Shown here in pieces: positions 11,795 through 25,800 of a stretch of DNA of 64,000 nt. Each line of letters starts with the position of its first letter. The stretch's first letter is position 1. The stretch lies in contig CATNEN010000038.1 in NCBI GenBank assembly GCA_950097015.1, positions 15,370,001 through 15,434,000 on the forward strand, read 5' to 3'. The stretch is from Macrostomum hystrix (Eukaryota; Platyhelminthes; Macrostomidae). Position numbers and translations under genes: made by a program. The notes beneath the pieces were generated by a model. That model had not been told where the DNA came from. It saw only the letters and a program-made list of their open reading frames with translations, and ran no database searches.

Positions 11795-13330
11795 CGACTC
11801 ATCCAACAGTATAGATTAGCAATCCACTCATCCAATAGTATAGATTAGCAATCCACTCATCCAACAGTATAGATTAGCGATCCACTCATCCAACAGTATA
11901 GATTAGCAATCCACTCATCCAACAGTATAGATTAGCAATCCACTCATCCAACAGTATAGATTAGCGATCCACTCATCCAACAGTATAGATTAGCAATCCA
12001 CTCATCCAACAGTATAGATTAGCGATCCACTCATCCAACAGTATAGATTAGCAATCCACTCATCCAACAGTATAGATTAGCAATCCACTCATCCAACAGT
12101 ATAGATTAGCAATCCACTCATCCAACAGTATAGATTAGCAATCCACTCATCCAATAGTATAGATTAGCAATCCACTCATCCAACAGTATAGATTAGCAAT
12201 CCACTCATCCAATAGTATAGATTAGCAATCCACTCATCCAACAGTATAGATTAGCAATCCACTCATCCAATAGTATAGATTAGCAATCCTCTCATCCAAC
12301 AGTATCTAGATTAGCAATCCACTCATCCAATAGTATAGATTAGCAATCCACTCATCCAATAGTATAGATTAGCAATCCTCTCATCCAACAGTATAGATTA
12401 GCAATCCTCTCATCCAACAGTATCTAGATTAGCAATCCACTCATCCAACAGTATAGATTTGCAATCCACTCATCCAACTGCATAGATAAGCAATCCACTC
12501 ATCCAATAGTATAGATTAGCAATCCACTCATCCAACAGTATAGATTAGCAATCCACTTATCCAACAGTATAGATTAGCAATCCACTCATCCAACAGTATA
12601 GATTAGCAATCCACTCATCCAACAGTATAGATTAGCAATCCACTCATCCAACAGTATAGATTAGCAATCCTCTCATCCAACAGTATAGATTAGCAATCCA
12701 CTCATCCAACAGTATAGATTAGCAATCCTCTCATCCAACAGTATAGATTAGCAATCCTCTCATCCAATAGTATAGATTAGCAATCCACTCATCCAACAGT
12801 ATAGATTAGCAATCCACTCATCCAACAGTATAGATTAGCAATCCACTCATCCAACAGTATAGATTAGCAATCCACTCATCCAACTGCATAGATAAGCAAT
12901 CCATTTATTCAACTGCATAGATTAGCAATCCACTCATCCAACAGTATAGATTAGCAATCCTCTCATCCAATAGTATAGATTAGCAATCCACTCATCCAAC
13001 AGTATAGATTAGCAATCAACTCATCCAACAGTATAGATTAGCAATCCACTCATCCAACAGTATAGATTAGCAATCCACTCATCCAACAGTATAGATTAGC
13101 AATCAACTCATCCAACAGTATAGATTAGCAATCCACTCATCCAACAGTATAGATTAGCAATCAACTCATCCAACAGTATAGATTAGCAATCCACTCATCC
13201 AACAGTATAGATTAGCAATCCACTCATCCAACAGCATAGATTAGCAATCCACTCATCCAACAGTATAGATAAGCAATCCATTTATTCAACTGCATAGAAT
13301 CGCAAGCCACTCAACCAACAGCTAGTATAA
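11795..13330. repeat. 29-bp satellite, about 52 copies
   Basis: The unit is atccactcatccaacagtat followed by agattagca. Variation is low (aacagt/aatagt, ccactc/cctctc). Intergenic, between the GPCR gene and CK1. Confidence 0.96.
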
Positions 13331-14771
13331 TTAGTATAGATTGTCGTAATTATATTATAATCTAAGTATTGTGTTAATTGTACAATTCAAGAACTAGCAA
13401 GTCGTGAGCCTCTTGTTGAAGATAGACAGTCAAAACACAATGGCCACTAGCTAGCAGAATTACTTGCAATAGATGATTGATGGAGAATTCAGATTATATA
13501 ATAAAATTTTGTTTTGTTTCAGTTTAAAAGTGCTTGGCAAACATTAAGGCGAGATCCAATAGGATGTTTATCCGATGGGCTCAAACAAATCAAACCGAGC
13601 AACCTACCCTTTTTGTTGCCAAATAAACTCGCAGATAGATTAATCCAAACACAAAGCATGCACAATAGGATTATCACTGGAGACTCAGTATTGAGATCAG
13701 TCAGATAATCGTGCAAGTTGACAAAAAAAAATTTTTATCAGCAATTTTAAAATATATTTCTTATTTATAAAAAAAAATTTGGCAAATAAATTATAATCAA
13801 CAAAAAACAATTGGTAAGTACGAGTATAAAGTTACTTGGTGGAATGATAAGAAAGAGATTTTTCAAAAAAGTTTTTGGTAAAACCAAGGACTTCGGTATA
13901 TAGCATGTAGAAGCTAGAAACTTAGCTGCTAAATATAGAAGCCCATGATTCAATTATATAATATAGTTATTAATATAGTTTTTTTAAAACAAACAGTGCC
14001 TGTGAATTAAAGTGCAACCAATTGAATTCCACGAATGTACCTTACTATTTATTGATTGACATTAAATAAATTTATAATTCCCTATATTAATAATTTGTTT
14101 AAATGAACTAAAATATGTTGAAATTACAGCATTTATGCTTTAACAATAATAAAATCATGTTTTATATGAATCAAACACGCAAAATTTACATTTTTTCTTA
14201 TACTACTTAAAATAAAAAATATCAAGTAGACGGGTTCGATTTTTATTATCGTTTCTCGACAAAATTCTGCCTTAATAGTTATGTCTCTGAGGGTGATACA
14301 AAGTAGTATCGTTGGTAGCTCTTTAAATTTAGGTTAGCTTTTCCTTTTGCCAAACCAAATGAACTAGATTCACAATCGAATAGATTAGCTATCCATAATT
14401 TGGAATGCATTACTAGCCGAAAACAAAAAAGTAGCAGCGAATAAAGAGCAGAAAGCAATGGCATTGTCTCCAAAGCGTCGCGATAAAGTTAAAAATTCTA
14501 AGCATAATAAGAAGCCACATTATTTCAGCAGTGTAAACATTTCAAAGCATAATTTTTTTAACAAAGAATAGAAAAAATCAGGAATACAATAAGAAAAGTG
14601 AAGTTAGTTTAGATTTGGCAACAAAGCCTACAAATTTATACAATTAGCTTTTATTGGATTAAATTATCTTAAGGCACCCGATTATTGTTCGATTTAGAGC
14701 ACACAACAAATCCTTGGTCAATGTCTGTGCCAGCTGTTCTCGGTTTGTAAATTTTATTTCTCTCCGCATTT
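13331..14771. other. Intergenic AT-rich region
   Basis: No recognised gene. Short open frames at 13514-13708 and 14458-14571 have no family resemblance that I can see. The 3' UTR of CK1 (minus strand) should end in the right part; TTTATT (AATAAA on the minus strand) occurs at 14753-14758 and 14650-14655. Confidence 0.45.
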
Positions 14772-14780
14772 TTACTGTTG

Positions 14781-14814
<34 letters not shown>

Positions 14815-17805
14815 CGGCCAACTAGAAATTTTGTTTTGCAAAATAAGTTCTTAAAAATAAATTCTTAAAAAAACTACAGTCAAATTTGTCTGTCAGTTGA
14901 GTCACTACTGCCCTCCTCTCAGCCAGGGGGTCACGACTGCCTTACTCTCAGCCAGGGGGTCACGACTGCCTTACTCTCAGCCAGGGGTCACGACTGCCTT
15001 ACTCTCAGCCAGGGGGGTCACAACTGCCCTCCTCTCAGCCAGGGGGGTCACAACTGCCTTACTCTCAGCCAGGGGGTCACGACTGCCTTACTCTCAGCCA
15101 GGGGGGTCACAACTGCCCTCCTCTCAGCCAGGGGGGTCACAACTGCCTTACTCTCAGCCAGGGGGACACGACTGCCCTACTCTCAGCCAGGGGGGTCACA
15201 ACTGCCCTCCTCTCAGCCAGTGGGTCACAACTGCCTTACTCTCAGCCAGGGGGTCACAACTGCCTTACTCTCAGCCAGGGGGTCACAACTGGCTTACTCT
15301 CAGCCAGGGGGGTCACAACTGCCCTCCTCTCAGCCAGTGGGTCACAACTGCCTTACTCTCAGCCAGGGGGTCACAACTGGCTTACTCTCAGCCAGGGGGT
15401 CACAACTGCCCTCCTCTCAGCCAGGGGGGTCACGACTGCCTTACTCTCAGCCAGGGGGTCACGACTGCCTTACTCTCAGCCAGGGGGTCACAACTGCTTT
15501 ACTCTCAGCCAGGGGGTCACAACTGCTTTACTCTCAGCCAGGGGGTCACAACTGCTTTACTCTCAGCCAGGGGGTCACAACTGGCTTACTCTCAGCCAGG
15601 GGGTCACGACTGCCTTACTCTCAGCCAGGGGGTCACAACTGACTTACTCTCAGCCAGGGGGTCACAACTGGCTTACTCTCAGCTGATTTTAAGCAATAAT
15701 TTGCCAGTTTAAAAGCAACATAAAAAATTGCGAAACACCAACTTACAACCAACAGCACCAGCTCGTGTCCTAGAGCCAGACTGCTGCTGCTGCTGCTGTT
15801 TGCTCTGCTCTGTGCCAGCCACAGCCGCGGTGCTAGCGCTGTTAGCCGCAGCGCCGCCACCGCCAAATTTGAGCATATTCCAGTCGAACACATAGTCATA
15901 GGTGAAGCCCTCCCTATGGAACAGGTTGCGAAAGAGCTGTCTGAGGTAGCTGTAGTCTGGCTTGTCGTCAAATCGCAACGATCTGCACAGATTCAAATAG
16001 GTGACAAATTCGGCCGGATAGCCTTGGCACAGGCTTTCAACCGGTGTCTGCATCTTCTTCTCGCTGATTCTCTCGTACTTTTGTCGCTTGGTGTTGGCGC
16101 GCAGGCCCTGCCAGGGTAGGGCGCCGCGCAGAAAGTACATGAACACGTAGCCAAGGGCCTCCATATCGTCACGCCTGGCTTGCTCTGATTGGTTGGGTCG
16201 GTTTACATCGTTAATCCTTATGTAATAATCTACCAACATAGATAAATAATTCGATTTTTAGGAAATTTTCTTGAGAACTGGAGTCTAAAATCCCACTTTG
16301 AGATCACCTGGGGAATTTGAGTCTAAAATCCCACTTTGAGATCAGCTGGGGAATTTGAGTTTAAAATCCCACTTTGTGATCAGCTGAGAATTTGAGTATA
16401 AAATCCCACTTTGAGATCAGATGGGGAATTTGAGTCTAAAATCCCACTTTGAGATCAGCTGGGGAATTTGAGTTTAAAATCCCACTTTGTGATCAGCTGG
16501 GGAATTTGAGTATAAAATCCCACTTTGAGATCAGATGGGGAATTTGAGTCTAAAATCCCACTTTGAGATCAGCTGGGGAATTTGAGTTTAAAATCCCTCT
16601 TTGTGATCAGCTGGGGAATTTGAGTATAAAATCCCACTTTGTGATCAGCTGGGGAATTTGAGTCTAAAATCCCACTTTGAGATCAGCTGGGGAATTTGAG
16701 TCTAAAATCCCACTTTGAGATCAGCTGGGGAATTCGAGTATAAAATCCCACTTTGAGATCAGCTGGGGAATTTGAGTCTAAAATCCCACTTTGAGATCAG
16801 CTGGGGAATTTGAGTATAAAATCCCACTTTGTGAACAGCTAGGAAATTTGAGTATAAAATCCCACTTTGAGATCAGCTAGAGAATTTGAGTAAAAAATGC
16901 CACTTTGTGATCAGCTAGGAAATTTGAGTATAAAATCCCACTTTGAGATCAGCTGGGGAATTTGAGTATAAAATCCTACCTTGAGATCGTCTATAGTGAA
17001 GTCAAAGCCCCCACTTAGCAATTTATTAGAAATTTTAGAAACTTTATTAAAAGCTGAACTGCCAATTCTATGTAAGCAAATAACTGAAGATGAAAAAATC
17101 GCTGCTCAGTGCAATTTATAGGTAAAATCAAAATGAAACTCAGTCACTAGCTCACCAATGCCCAGGTGAGTATTGACACTGGCATATCGGGCGGTGCCTG
17201 TGAGGTTCTTGTTCTCCCTATATGGAATGTGCTGGTGAGTGCGGGAATCGCGGTACTTCTTAGCGAGGCCAAAGTCGATGATATAGACTAGATTGCCTTT
17301 CTTGCCTAGACCCATCAGGAAATTGTCCGGCTTCACGTCTCTGAAGTGAGTTTGAAAAGAAAGTTCACAGTTTATTTGCCTATTTAAAATCGATAATATT
17401 TAGACCTAAAATACAACCCTATTACCTGTGAATGAAATTCTTGCTGTGAATGAATTCCACCCGATTAAGCAACTGATCAGCTAGCAGTAAAACTGTTTTT
17501 AGTCGGAATTTTCTGCCGCAAAAGTTGAACAAATCTTCTAGACTCGGGCCAAGCAGTTCCATCACCATGACATTGTAGTCACCCTCTGTGCCGCACCATT
17601 TAATAGTCGGTATGCCGACGCCACCCTGCATTAGCTTGTAGATTTTGCTTTCAATGTGCAGCTGAGGATGTTTAGTGCGCACACACTCCAGCTTGATGGC
17701 CACCTCTTCGCCATTGGTGATGTCGGTGCCAAGGTAGATGTCGCCAAATGATCCGCTGCCAATTTTTCTACCCAATCGATATTTGTTGCCAACTCTAAGC
17801 TCCAT
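14772..17805 (-). CDS. CSNK1D: Casein kinase 1, delta/epsilon class
   Basis: Ser/Thr protein kinase that phosphorylates clock, Wnt and cytoskeletal substrates. Exons on the minus strand are 17805-17426, 17340-17156, 16184-15747 and 14821-14772, 350 residues in all. The start [20 protein letters not shown] is nearly identical to CK1 delta. Visible motifs are the glycine loop GSGSFGD, VAIK (K38), HRDVKPDN (catalytic D128), the DFG in [12 protein letters not shown], and the nuclear-localisation region [13 protein letters not shown]. The kinase domain ends at FDWNMLKFG. The tail is short, Ala/Ser/Gln-rich and far shorter than the vertebrate tail. The first three exons are firm. The last is inferred: donor gtaagt at 15746 joins in phase 1 to acceptor ttctag ending at 14822, giving a polyQ end and TAA. 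If that donor is skipped, the frame instead stops at 15709. Confidence 0.93.
14896..15685 (-). repeat. 29-30-bp array in last CK1 intron
   Basis: About 27 copies of a unit containing ctctcagccagggggtcac, with ctgccttac/ctgccctcc variants, inside intron 14822-15746. Confidence 0.95.
16270..16990 (-). repeat. 38-bp array in CK1 intron 2
   Basis: About 19 copies of a unit containing ctaaaatcccactttgagat, inside intron 16185-17155. Confidence 0.95.
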
Positions 17806-19898
17806 GTCTGACTTGAAGTTGGTTTTAGATTTCTAGAACTGATTAGCCAGTGTATTTTGGGTCACTGAAAAAACATTAGCTAGCTGCACTAGGAAGTGTG
17901 AAGTATTTTTCTGAAAAAACAGGTAAGATTGTAATAATAGTTTAAGGATGTGCCTACTGACTTAAATTAACAACAGTGCATTTCAAAGCTATTTAAAATC
18001 AAGTAAAGCTATTATAAAAATATAGCATGTAGAGTCTAAGCACCATTGCCTGTATGCCTATTGTTTACTTTAAAAAATATAGATGCAAAATGAATATAAA
18101 AATGTTGACAAATATAATTTAGTGTTGCTCTGATTACCAAATGAAATTAATAATCAACTTCTAAAATATGATCTATTGAAATTAAAAGCTGATAAAAAGT
18201 AGAAAAACACATAATTTGTCACTATTAATAATGTTGCTTCACTACAATTTCTTGACACTGCTAGGCCTAAGTGAAAAGAAATAGTTTTTACAAACATAAA
18301 TGACATAGTTATATAAACTTTTTAAATGTTAAACGTCATAAACTAGATTCAAATGAGTCTGACAAATAAGAAGCAACTTAAAAGGATGTTGCAGGATGGG
18401 ATAGGTCTGATTAACAGAGTTAGAAAACTGTCAAATCAAATAGAAATAAAACCGTCCGTCTAGATCTAGCAAATACCTTGTGCCTAATGCCTAGGCTATG
18501 GTGGCCCTAAAACACCACATTCGTTATAAAGAGTTAAACAGCTGTTAAACTGCTGTATTTTTAGTTCCATTGATTGTTTTAGTAACGGCTAGGTCTAGGC
18601 CTAATCCATCGTCTTTACCTTTTCGATGTGCCAAATAATGCTAGCCGGCTTTAAACATGAATTATTAAAAATTACTCTTTATGTAGCGAAATTGAATGCA
18701 TAAAAGAAATAGTCAACAAAATAAAAAGGCTTGGTTGTTTTTGTTTAGAAATTTGTAAACAAAACTTAACGATTTTTTTTCACAAAGTAATCATTTATTA
18801 AATTAACTTGTTAAATAAAAAGCCAATGGTGTTTTACCAGCAAAAAAGTGAAAATAGCATTTTCCTAGAAACATTAGCTAATTCGATTTATAGTCTTTGA
18901 ACTTACATTATAGTCTATTAAAGGACTTGGAGGTAGAGCAGCTGCTGCTGGGATTGACATAATCGGCTTGTTCACATTCACCAAATGAAATAAAAGGAGG
19001 GCTCTAAATTTTAATGTTTAAATAAGTATAAATATACTCTTTTATAACTTGTTTAGAAGCTATGGAAATAAAGTATATTGTTATACTTATAAATATATAC
19101 TTATATATACAAAATATATATACAAATATATACTTATAGATATAAATAATAGAATTATTTAATAAAGATTGGAGTTTTTAATTATTTCACTTATCTGCCT
19201 TACTTAAAAAGTTAGATTTTTTGCCAATCAAAAATCAATGGGTATAGAATGGTAGAATGGGTATATGATGAATGTAATTAATTTTATATTCAGTTTTCTC
19301 TCACTAAAACCCTAGTTTTGTTTTTACACAATCCACTCCTAACTCCTAAATTTTAAAATAACAAGTAATAGTATAGTCTATAGTTGTTTTTGCATTACAA
19401 ACCTTAGTCTTACGAAGTCTTACGGTAAGACTAAATAAGTCTTACCAAATATTGTCATATTACTTGTGACATGTCAATATAATTACCATATTTTCTAAAT
19501 TAATTGGTTAGTTCATTTAATCAGAGGATTGGCTTAGCCTACCAAGATTGTCATTTGTGTCATAGTTAATTGATATTTAAGTAAGAACTATTTAATATAT
19601 TTTTTAGATTTGATGCTAAAAATAATGCTTACTTTATTTCTTGTAACAAAAAGGTTAATCAGTTATTCAAATTTTCATATCAGCAAGATTTTTCTCAAGT
19701 TCAACTAAGTCTTATTAAGTTATTATTCTTTTTTATTTATATTTGGCTTAAAATGTTTACTTGTCAATACACCATTGGTATATAGATGTCAATTTAATTT
19801 CAAATATTCCAGGGAAAGTTGTTGCAATAAGAAATTACTAGCTATTGGCCCAGTTTTTATTGAATAAGCCAAGTATAACCCAAAGAAGTCTATCAGGC
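17806..19898. other. Divergent intergenic region, CK1 and OCRL-like genes
   Basis: About 2.1 kb of AT-rich unique sequence between two divergently transcribed genes, so it should hold both promoters. On the minus strand an acceptor-like gttttttcag lies about 60 bp upstream of the CK1 ATG. On the plus strand tctatcag ends two bases before the OCRL-like ATG. No array or SINE was seen. Confidence 0.5.
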
Positions 19899-22800
19899 AT
19901 GGCATCAAACAATGTTGACATATCCGAGTTTGATCCACTGTCCCTATCTGACAGCAATGTCCAGGTGCCTGCCAACTCTGAGCTAGATTTTCAAGAGGAT
20001 CATTATGCCAATAGTAGGCCTCCTGTGATGCATCAGTTTGAGCCTATACACCAGCAACTAGGAAGATTGTCACTAGCACCTCACAACAGTCAGGTGAATT
20101 TATCAAATTGTTCTAAATAAATTTACTGAAAATAGTGCTCAGTGGGTTATACAATTTAGTTAAAACTTGCTGACTTTAGGACACTGCTTTTTTAGTTACG
20201 AGTCGACTATTAGTGATGTTGCACTTGAGCCAAGCATATGCCCTTTTAATTATCTAGTACAGGAAGTCAGCCCTGTGGTTAAGAGCTTCGAAATTTGGAA
20301 CAAGAGGTCTAGAGTTCGAATCTCAGCCAGGGAAAACTGTCTGTATCATTAGACAATACAATTTCAAAGGGCGCAGAGAAGTCTAACGTGTTTGCCTATG
20401 CCCTATGAGAATGCTTAGGGGCTTGTCGTGGAATTTACGCCCTTGAGGGCCAACCTCCAAGGCCCGGTGAGAGTGCAAACTGCCTGAGGATGAGAAAGTC
20501 ATACCTGTGTGCGTGGTATCTATCCATCTATCTGTCTATCTAATACACTTAAAGGCCGGGATAACGGCCGTCAGCGCGTCGCCGTCTCCGCTAGATTTTC
20601 CTAGCAACGCCAAGCTCGACTGGCTCGCCGATCCTGACGGCGACAACCAGCGGGAGGCAAAGCGGCATTTATTGCGCAGCTATCTGCGCGAGCATCAAAC
20701 AGAATTCACCGATTATAGCAGCCTGCAGATACAGTGCGGCACATGGAATGTTAATAATCAGTTTGATGAGTCACTCAGCTTAGTTGAGTGGCTGCAACCG
20801 CCAGCTGGACAGAGGCCGGCTGACATCTATGCACTGGGCTTCCAAGAGCTGGACCTGTCCACTATGACTTACATTACTCAGCGATCAGACAGAGAAGAGA
20901 AATGGACTCGACTGTGCCAAAGAGACTTTCCTAAGGGGTGAGCTGTCTCCGTCCGTCTGTCTTCCTCCCTGACCCTCTGTCTTTGTCCCCTCTGTCTTCC
21001 TCCCTGACCCTCTGTCTTCCTCCCTGACCCCTCTGTCTTTGTCCCCTCTGTCTTCCTCCCTGACCCCTCTGTCTTTGTCCCCTCTGTCTTCCTCCCTGAC
21101 CCTCTGTCTTCCTCCCTGACCCCTCTGTCTTTGTCCCCTCTGTCTTCCTCCCTGATCCTCTGTCTTTGTCCCCTCTGTCTTTGTCCCCTCTAAATTTATC
21201 CCCTCTTTCTTTGTCCCCTCTGTCTTTGTTCCCTTTATCTTTATCCCCTCTATCTTTATCCCCTGTCTTTGTCCCCTCTGTCTTTGTCCCCTCTACATTT
21301 ATCCCCTCTTTCTTTGTCCCCTCTGTCTTTATCCCCTCTTTCTTTGTCCCCTCTGTCTTTATCCCCTCTGTCTCCTATGTCTTTGACTCTTTGTCTCCTG
21401 CGTTTTTTCCTTTTTCCCCTCAGTCTTTGTCCTCTCTGTCTTTTTCCTCTGTCTTTGACCTCTCTGTCTTTTTACCCCAGTCTTTGTCCTTTCTGTCCCT
21501 ACTGTCTTTGTCCTCTCTGTCCCCACAGTCTTTGTCCTCTCTGTCCCCACAGTCTTTGTCCCCTCTGTCTTTATCCCCTCTGTCTTTGTCCCCTCTGTCT
21601 CTGTCTTCTCTGTCTCCTATGTCTTTGACTTTTTGTCTCCTGCGTTTTTTCCTTTTCCCCTCAGTCTTTGTCCTCTCTGTCTTTTTTTCCTCTCTGTCTT
21701 TGACCTCTCTGTCTTTTTACCCCAGTCTTTGTCCTTTCTGTCCCCACTGTCTTTGTCCTCTCTGTCCCCACTGTCTTTGTCCTCTCTGTCCGCACAGGCT
21801 TTGTCCTCTCTGTCCCCACTGTCTTTGTCCTCTCTGTCCCCACTGTCTTTGTCCTCTCTGTCCCCACAGTCTTTGTCCTCTCTGTTCCCACAGTCTTTGT
21901 CCCCTCTGTATTTATCCCCTCTGTCTTTGTCCCCTCTGTCTCTGTCTTCTCTGTCTCCTATGTCTTTGACTCTTTGTCTCCTGCGTTTTTTCCTTTTTCC
22001 CCTCAGTCTTTGTCCTCTCTGTCTTTTTCCTCTCTGTCTTTGACCTCTCTGTCTTTTTACCCCAGTCTTTGTCCTTTCTGTCCCTACTGTCTTTGTTCTC
22101 TCTGTCCCCACTGTCTTTGTCCTCTCTGTCCCCACAGTATTTGTCCTCTCTGTCCCCACAGTCTTTGTCCTATCTGTCCCCATAGTCTTTGTCCTCTCTG
22201 TCCCCACTGTCTCGTCTCCTCTTTTCTTCTTCTTTCCTCCTGTCCCCTCCGTACGCTTTCTGTGTTCTTCTTGTTTCCATTATTCCTTTTCCCTTTGTCC
22301 CCGTCTCTGTCTCTGTCTCAGCTTTGTGCCAACCATCTTACCTCACTATATGTGCCGCAATATTCATTAGCCTTCTAACTAAATTCTTGAAATTCCGCAG
22401 CCCGCACTGCTACAGCATAGTGAAAACTGTTCGCCTATTCTCCACTTTCCTATTGGTCGCCGCCAAAGATTCCATTCGGTCTCAGATACGCAATGTCCGC
22501 TTCGGCACCCAGGCCACCGGCCTGATGGGCTTCGGCGCTAATAAAGGCGGTACGGCTGTGAGATTTCAATTAGACGACACCCTATTCACCTTTGTTAATT
22601 GTCACCTGGCTGCCGGAGAAGATAAATTCGACAGCAGGTATAACGATCTGCGCGATATTCAACAGAAACTGCGCCTATTTTTTGACGGCACGGCTGGCCG
22701 GTACGAGTTATTGAGCCACACCGGCGACTCAGTCGGCAGTCACGTGACATTCTGCCTGGGCGATTTAAACTTTCGCCTCGCCGGCGTAACCAAGGAGGAC

Positions 22801-25800
22801 GTGGAACAGAGGCTTTTCGGCGACCGAGACGGACCGAGTGCGGCGGCTGTTCAAAGCCTTCTGGACAGGCACGACGAGCTGATTAGGGCCAAGGCTCAGT
22901 CCCGCTACATTGATTTATTTTTGGTGAGATGGTTTTTTAAGCTGGTTGATTTGAACCGGTAGGTTCTTTTCTGGCAAATGTGAGTCAGGTGGGTTCTTTT
23001 CTGGCAGATGTGAGTCTGGTAGGTCTTTTCTGGCAGATGTGAGTCTGGTAGGTTCTTTTCTGGCAGATGTGAGTCAGGTGGGTTCTTTTCTGGCAAATTT
23101 GAGTCTGGTAGGTTCTTTTCTGGCAGATGTGAGTCAGGTGGGTTCTTTTCTGGCAGATGTGAGTCTGGTAGGTTCTTTTCTTGTAGATTTGAGTCTGGTA
23201 GGTTCTATTCTGGCAAATTTGAGTCTGGTAGGGTCTTTTCTGGTAGGCTTCAGTTTGTTAGGTTTCAGTCTGGTAGGCTTCAGTCTGGTAGGATTTCTGG
23301 TAGGCTTCAGTTTGGTAGGCTTCAGTCTGGTAGGCTTCAGTCTGGTAGGATTTCTGGTAGGCTTCAGTCTGGTAGGCTTCAGTCTGGTAGGATTTCTGGT
23401 AGGATTTCTGGTAGGCTTCAGTCTGGTAGGCTTCAGTCTGGTAGGATTTCTGGTAGGCTTCAGTCTGGTAGGCTTCAGTCTGGTAGGCTTCAGTCTGGTA
23501 GGCTTCAGTCTAGTAGGCTTCAGTCTGGTAGGCTTCAGTCTGGTAGGCTTCAGTCTGGTAGGATTCAGTCTGGTAGGCTTCAGTCTGGTAGGATTCAGTC
23601 TGGTAGGCTTTGAGTCCTGTAGATTTTAGTCAGTAAAGCTTTTGCACAATCGCACAATGGTGCATAATTTAATTTTAAAGATGATGCCTTATCCTTGCTA
23701 GTAAAAGAAAATGCTTCCGCAAAGCCAAACGAAAATCCCTTACTATCCAGAGCTACGAGGAGGCACCGATTCGATTTTTGCCAACCTACAAGTACCAGCT
23801 GGGCAGTCAACGATTCGACTCCGAAAAGCAGCGGGTGCCCAGCTGGTGCGACCGGGTTCTGTACAGAGCCGAGGGTCTGCGCTGCGAGCCAATGCAGTAC
23901 CGCAGCCTGCCAAACTATGTAGTTAGCGATCACAAACCCGTAGTATGCAATTTCACTAGTCAATTGGCGCGCATTAATCCTGTCCGGCAAAAGGGAACTT
24001 TGAAACGCGGCGTACAATGGTTGGACTCTTTAGAGAATGCTGTGTTGCCGCAGTGTACTCTGGAGTCCGGGCACGATGTCTTCTTTGGACAGCTGAGCTT
24101 CTGTGACACCTTTCAGGTAAGTCCTGCTGATCAATTGGGGTCAATTTTTCACGCTGTTCGATTCCTTGCTTATAAAGTTTTATTCTAGTTGATTTCAGTA
24201 TGGTATTTTTTCTCTTCGGTTTTTCTATTTTTTTATCTTCTTGGATTGTATCCCATCGGCTAGTTATGACGTTATTTGTTTTTATCTTGTAGATTTCCAG
24301 AAGTTAAGTGTATTTATTGTAGGTTTCTGGTTTCATGTAAAATTTCCGAGTTTACGTTAAATTTCCGGGCTTACGTTAAATTTCCGGGTTTACGTTGAAT
24401 TTCTGGGTTTACGTTGAATTTCCGGGTTTACGTTAAATTTCCGGGTTTAAGTTAGTTATCAATTTCTTATCAATCAATAAATTTTCTTTAATGACATATA
24501 TTTATGTATTAGCGACTCCACTCTGATTTCTATAAAAGTTTTATCATGCAAACAAAGCTGTTTCTTCTCTACCCTGATCAGGCCAGTGTCACATTGCGCA
24601 ATACTGGTCGCGTTGTTGCCAGCTGGCTACTGATGGCAACGCCGAACGCAGACGACAGCTGCCTGCGCGCCTCGCCAGTGGAATCTCAAGTACCGATTGG
24701 CGCCAGCGAAACAATCGTGCTTGACGCCACCCTGGGCCCCTGGCAGTGGCCACAGGCTGTCAGACGCTGGGCCGCCAGCAAACCCGATCCGGCATTCGCA
24801 CCAGGCGACGTCCTTGTCATTGCCCTTGTTGGCGGGGCTCACATCTTTATTGTACCGCACGGTGACATTGTGCCAAGCTGTTTTGGCCTTCCGTTGGACT
24901 GCCTGTGCAGGCTGCGGGAACCTGTGCTCAAAACTAACAGGGAGTCACTTCGTACCATACTCAAATCCTGCTTCGATTCGGCCAGTTGGTCTGACTCTAG
25001 CGCCGGTTAGTTGATTATTTTCTCTTGAATCTTCTTGACCCTCGCGATCTCATCAGCCTGTTAAAGTGAGATGTAACTCGATTGCCAACAAATAATCTGA
25101 ATCTCATGGCATAAATGATACGTAAAACTCACTCCAGATCTGGGACCAATTCGGTCTCCAATCCCCATCGAGGTTACTCGCCTGATTGAAGCCACGGGCG
25201 ATCCCGACTCTCCACTGCTGCTGCCAGCCGACCCGGCCGACGAAGACGCGTCGACTCTGTCAGCTGCCCAGATTTCCGCCATCGCCGATGCGCTCAGCTC
25301 CGGCGGCCGGCTGCCTACAATGCGACCTGGGGCGTTTCTGCACATCCTGCTGCTGTTGCTGCAGATGCTACCCGACAAGTCAGTCCCACTCATCTTTTCC
25401 GTCTTAGGGAGAGATTTTACTCTTACCTTTCTCATATCTCCTGTGTCTCATATCTTCCGTATCTCATCTCTTCTGTGTCTTATCTCTTCCGTGTCTCATC
25501 TCTCCCGTGTCTCATCTCTCCCCTATCTCATCTCTCCTGTGTCTCATCTCTCCTGTGTCTCATCTCTTCCGTATCTCACCTCTTCCGTGTCTCATCTCTT
25601 CCGTATCTCACCTCTTCCGTGTCTCATCTCTTCCGTATCTCACCTCTTCCGTGTCTCATCTCTTCTGTGTCTCATCTCTCCCGTGTCTCATCTCTCCCCT
25701 GTCTCATCTCTCCCCTGTCTCATCTCTTCCGTGTCTCATCTCTTCCGTATCTCACCTCTTCCGTGTCTCATCTCTCCCGTGTCTCATCTCTCCCCTGTCT

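Noticed and set aside
13514-13708. 64-codon frame preceded by a good-looking acceptor (tttgtttcag)
   Set aside because: No family resemblance, no partner exons, similarly open on the other strand.
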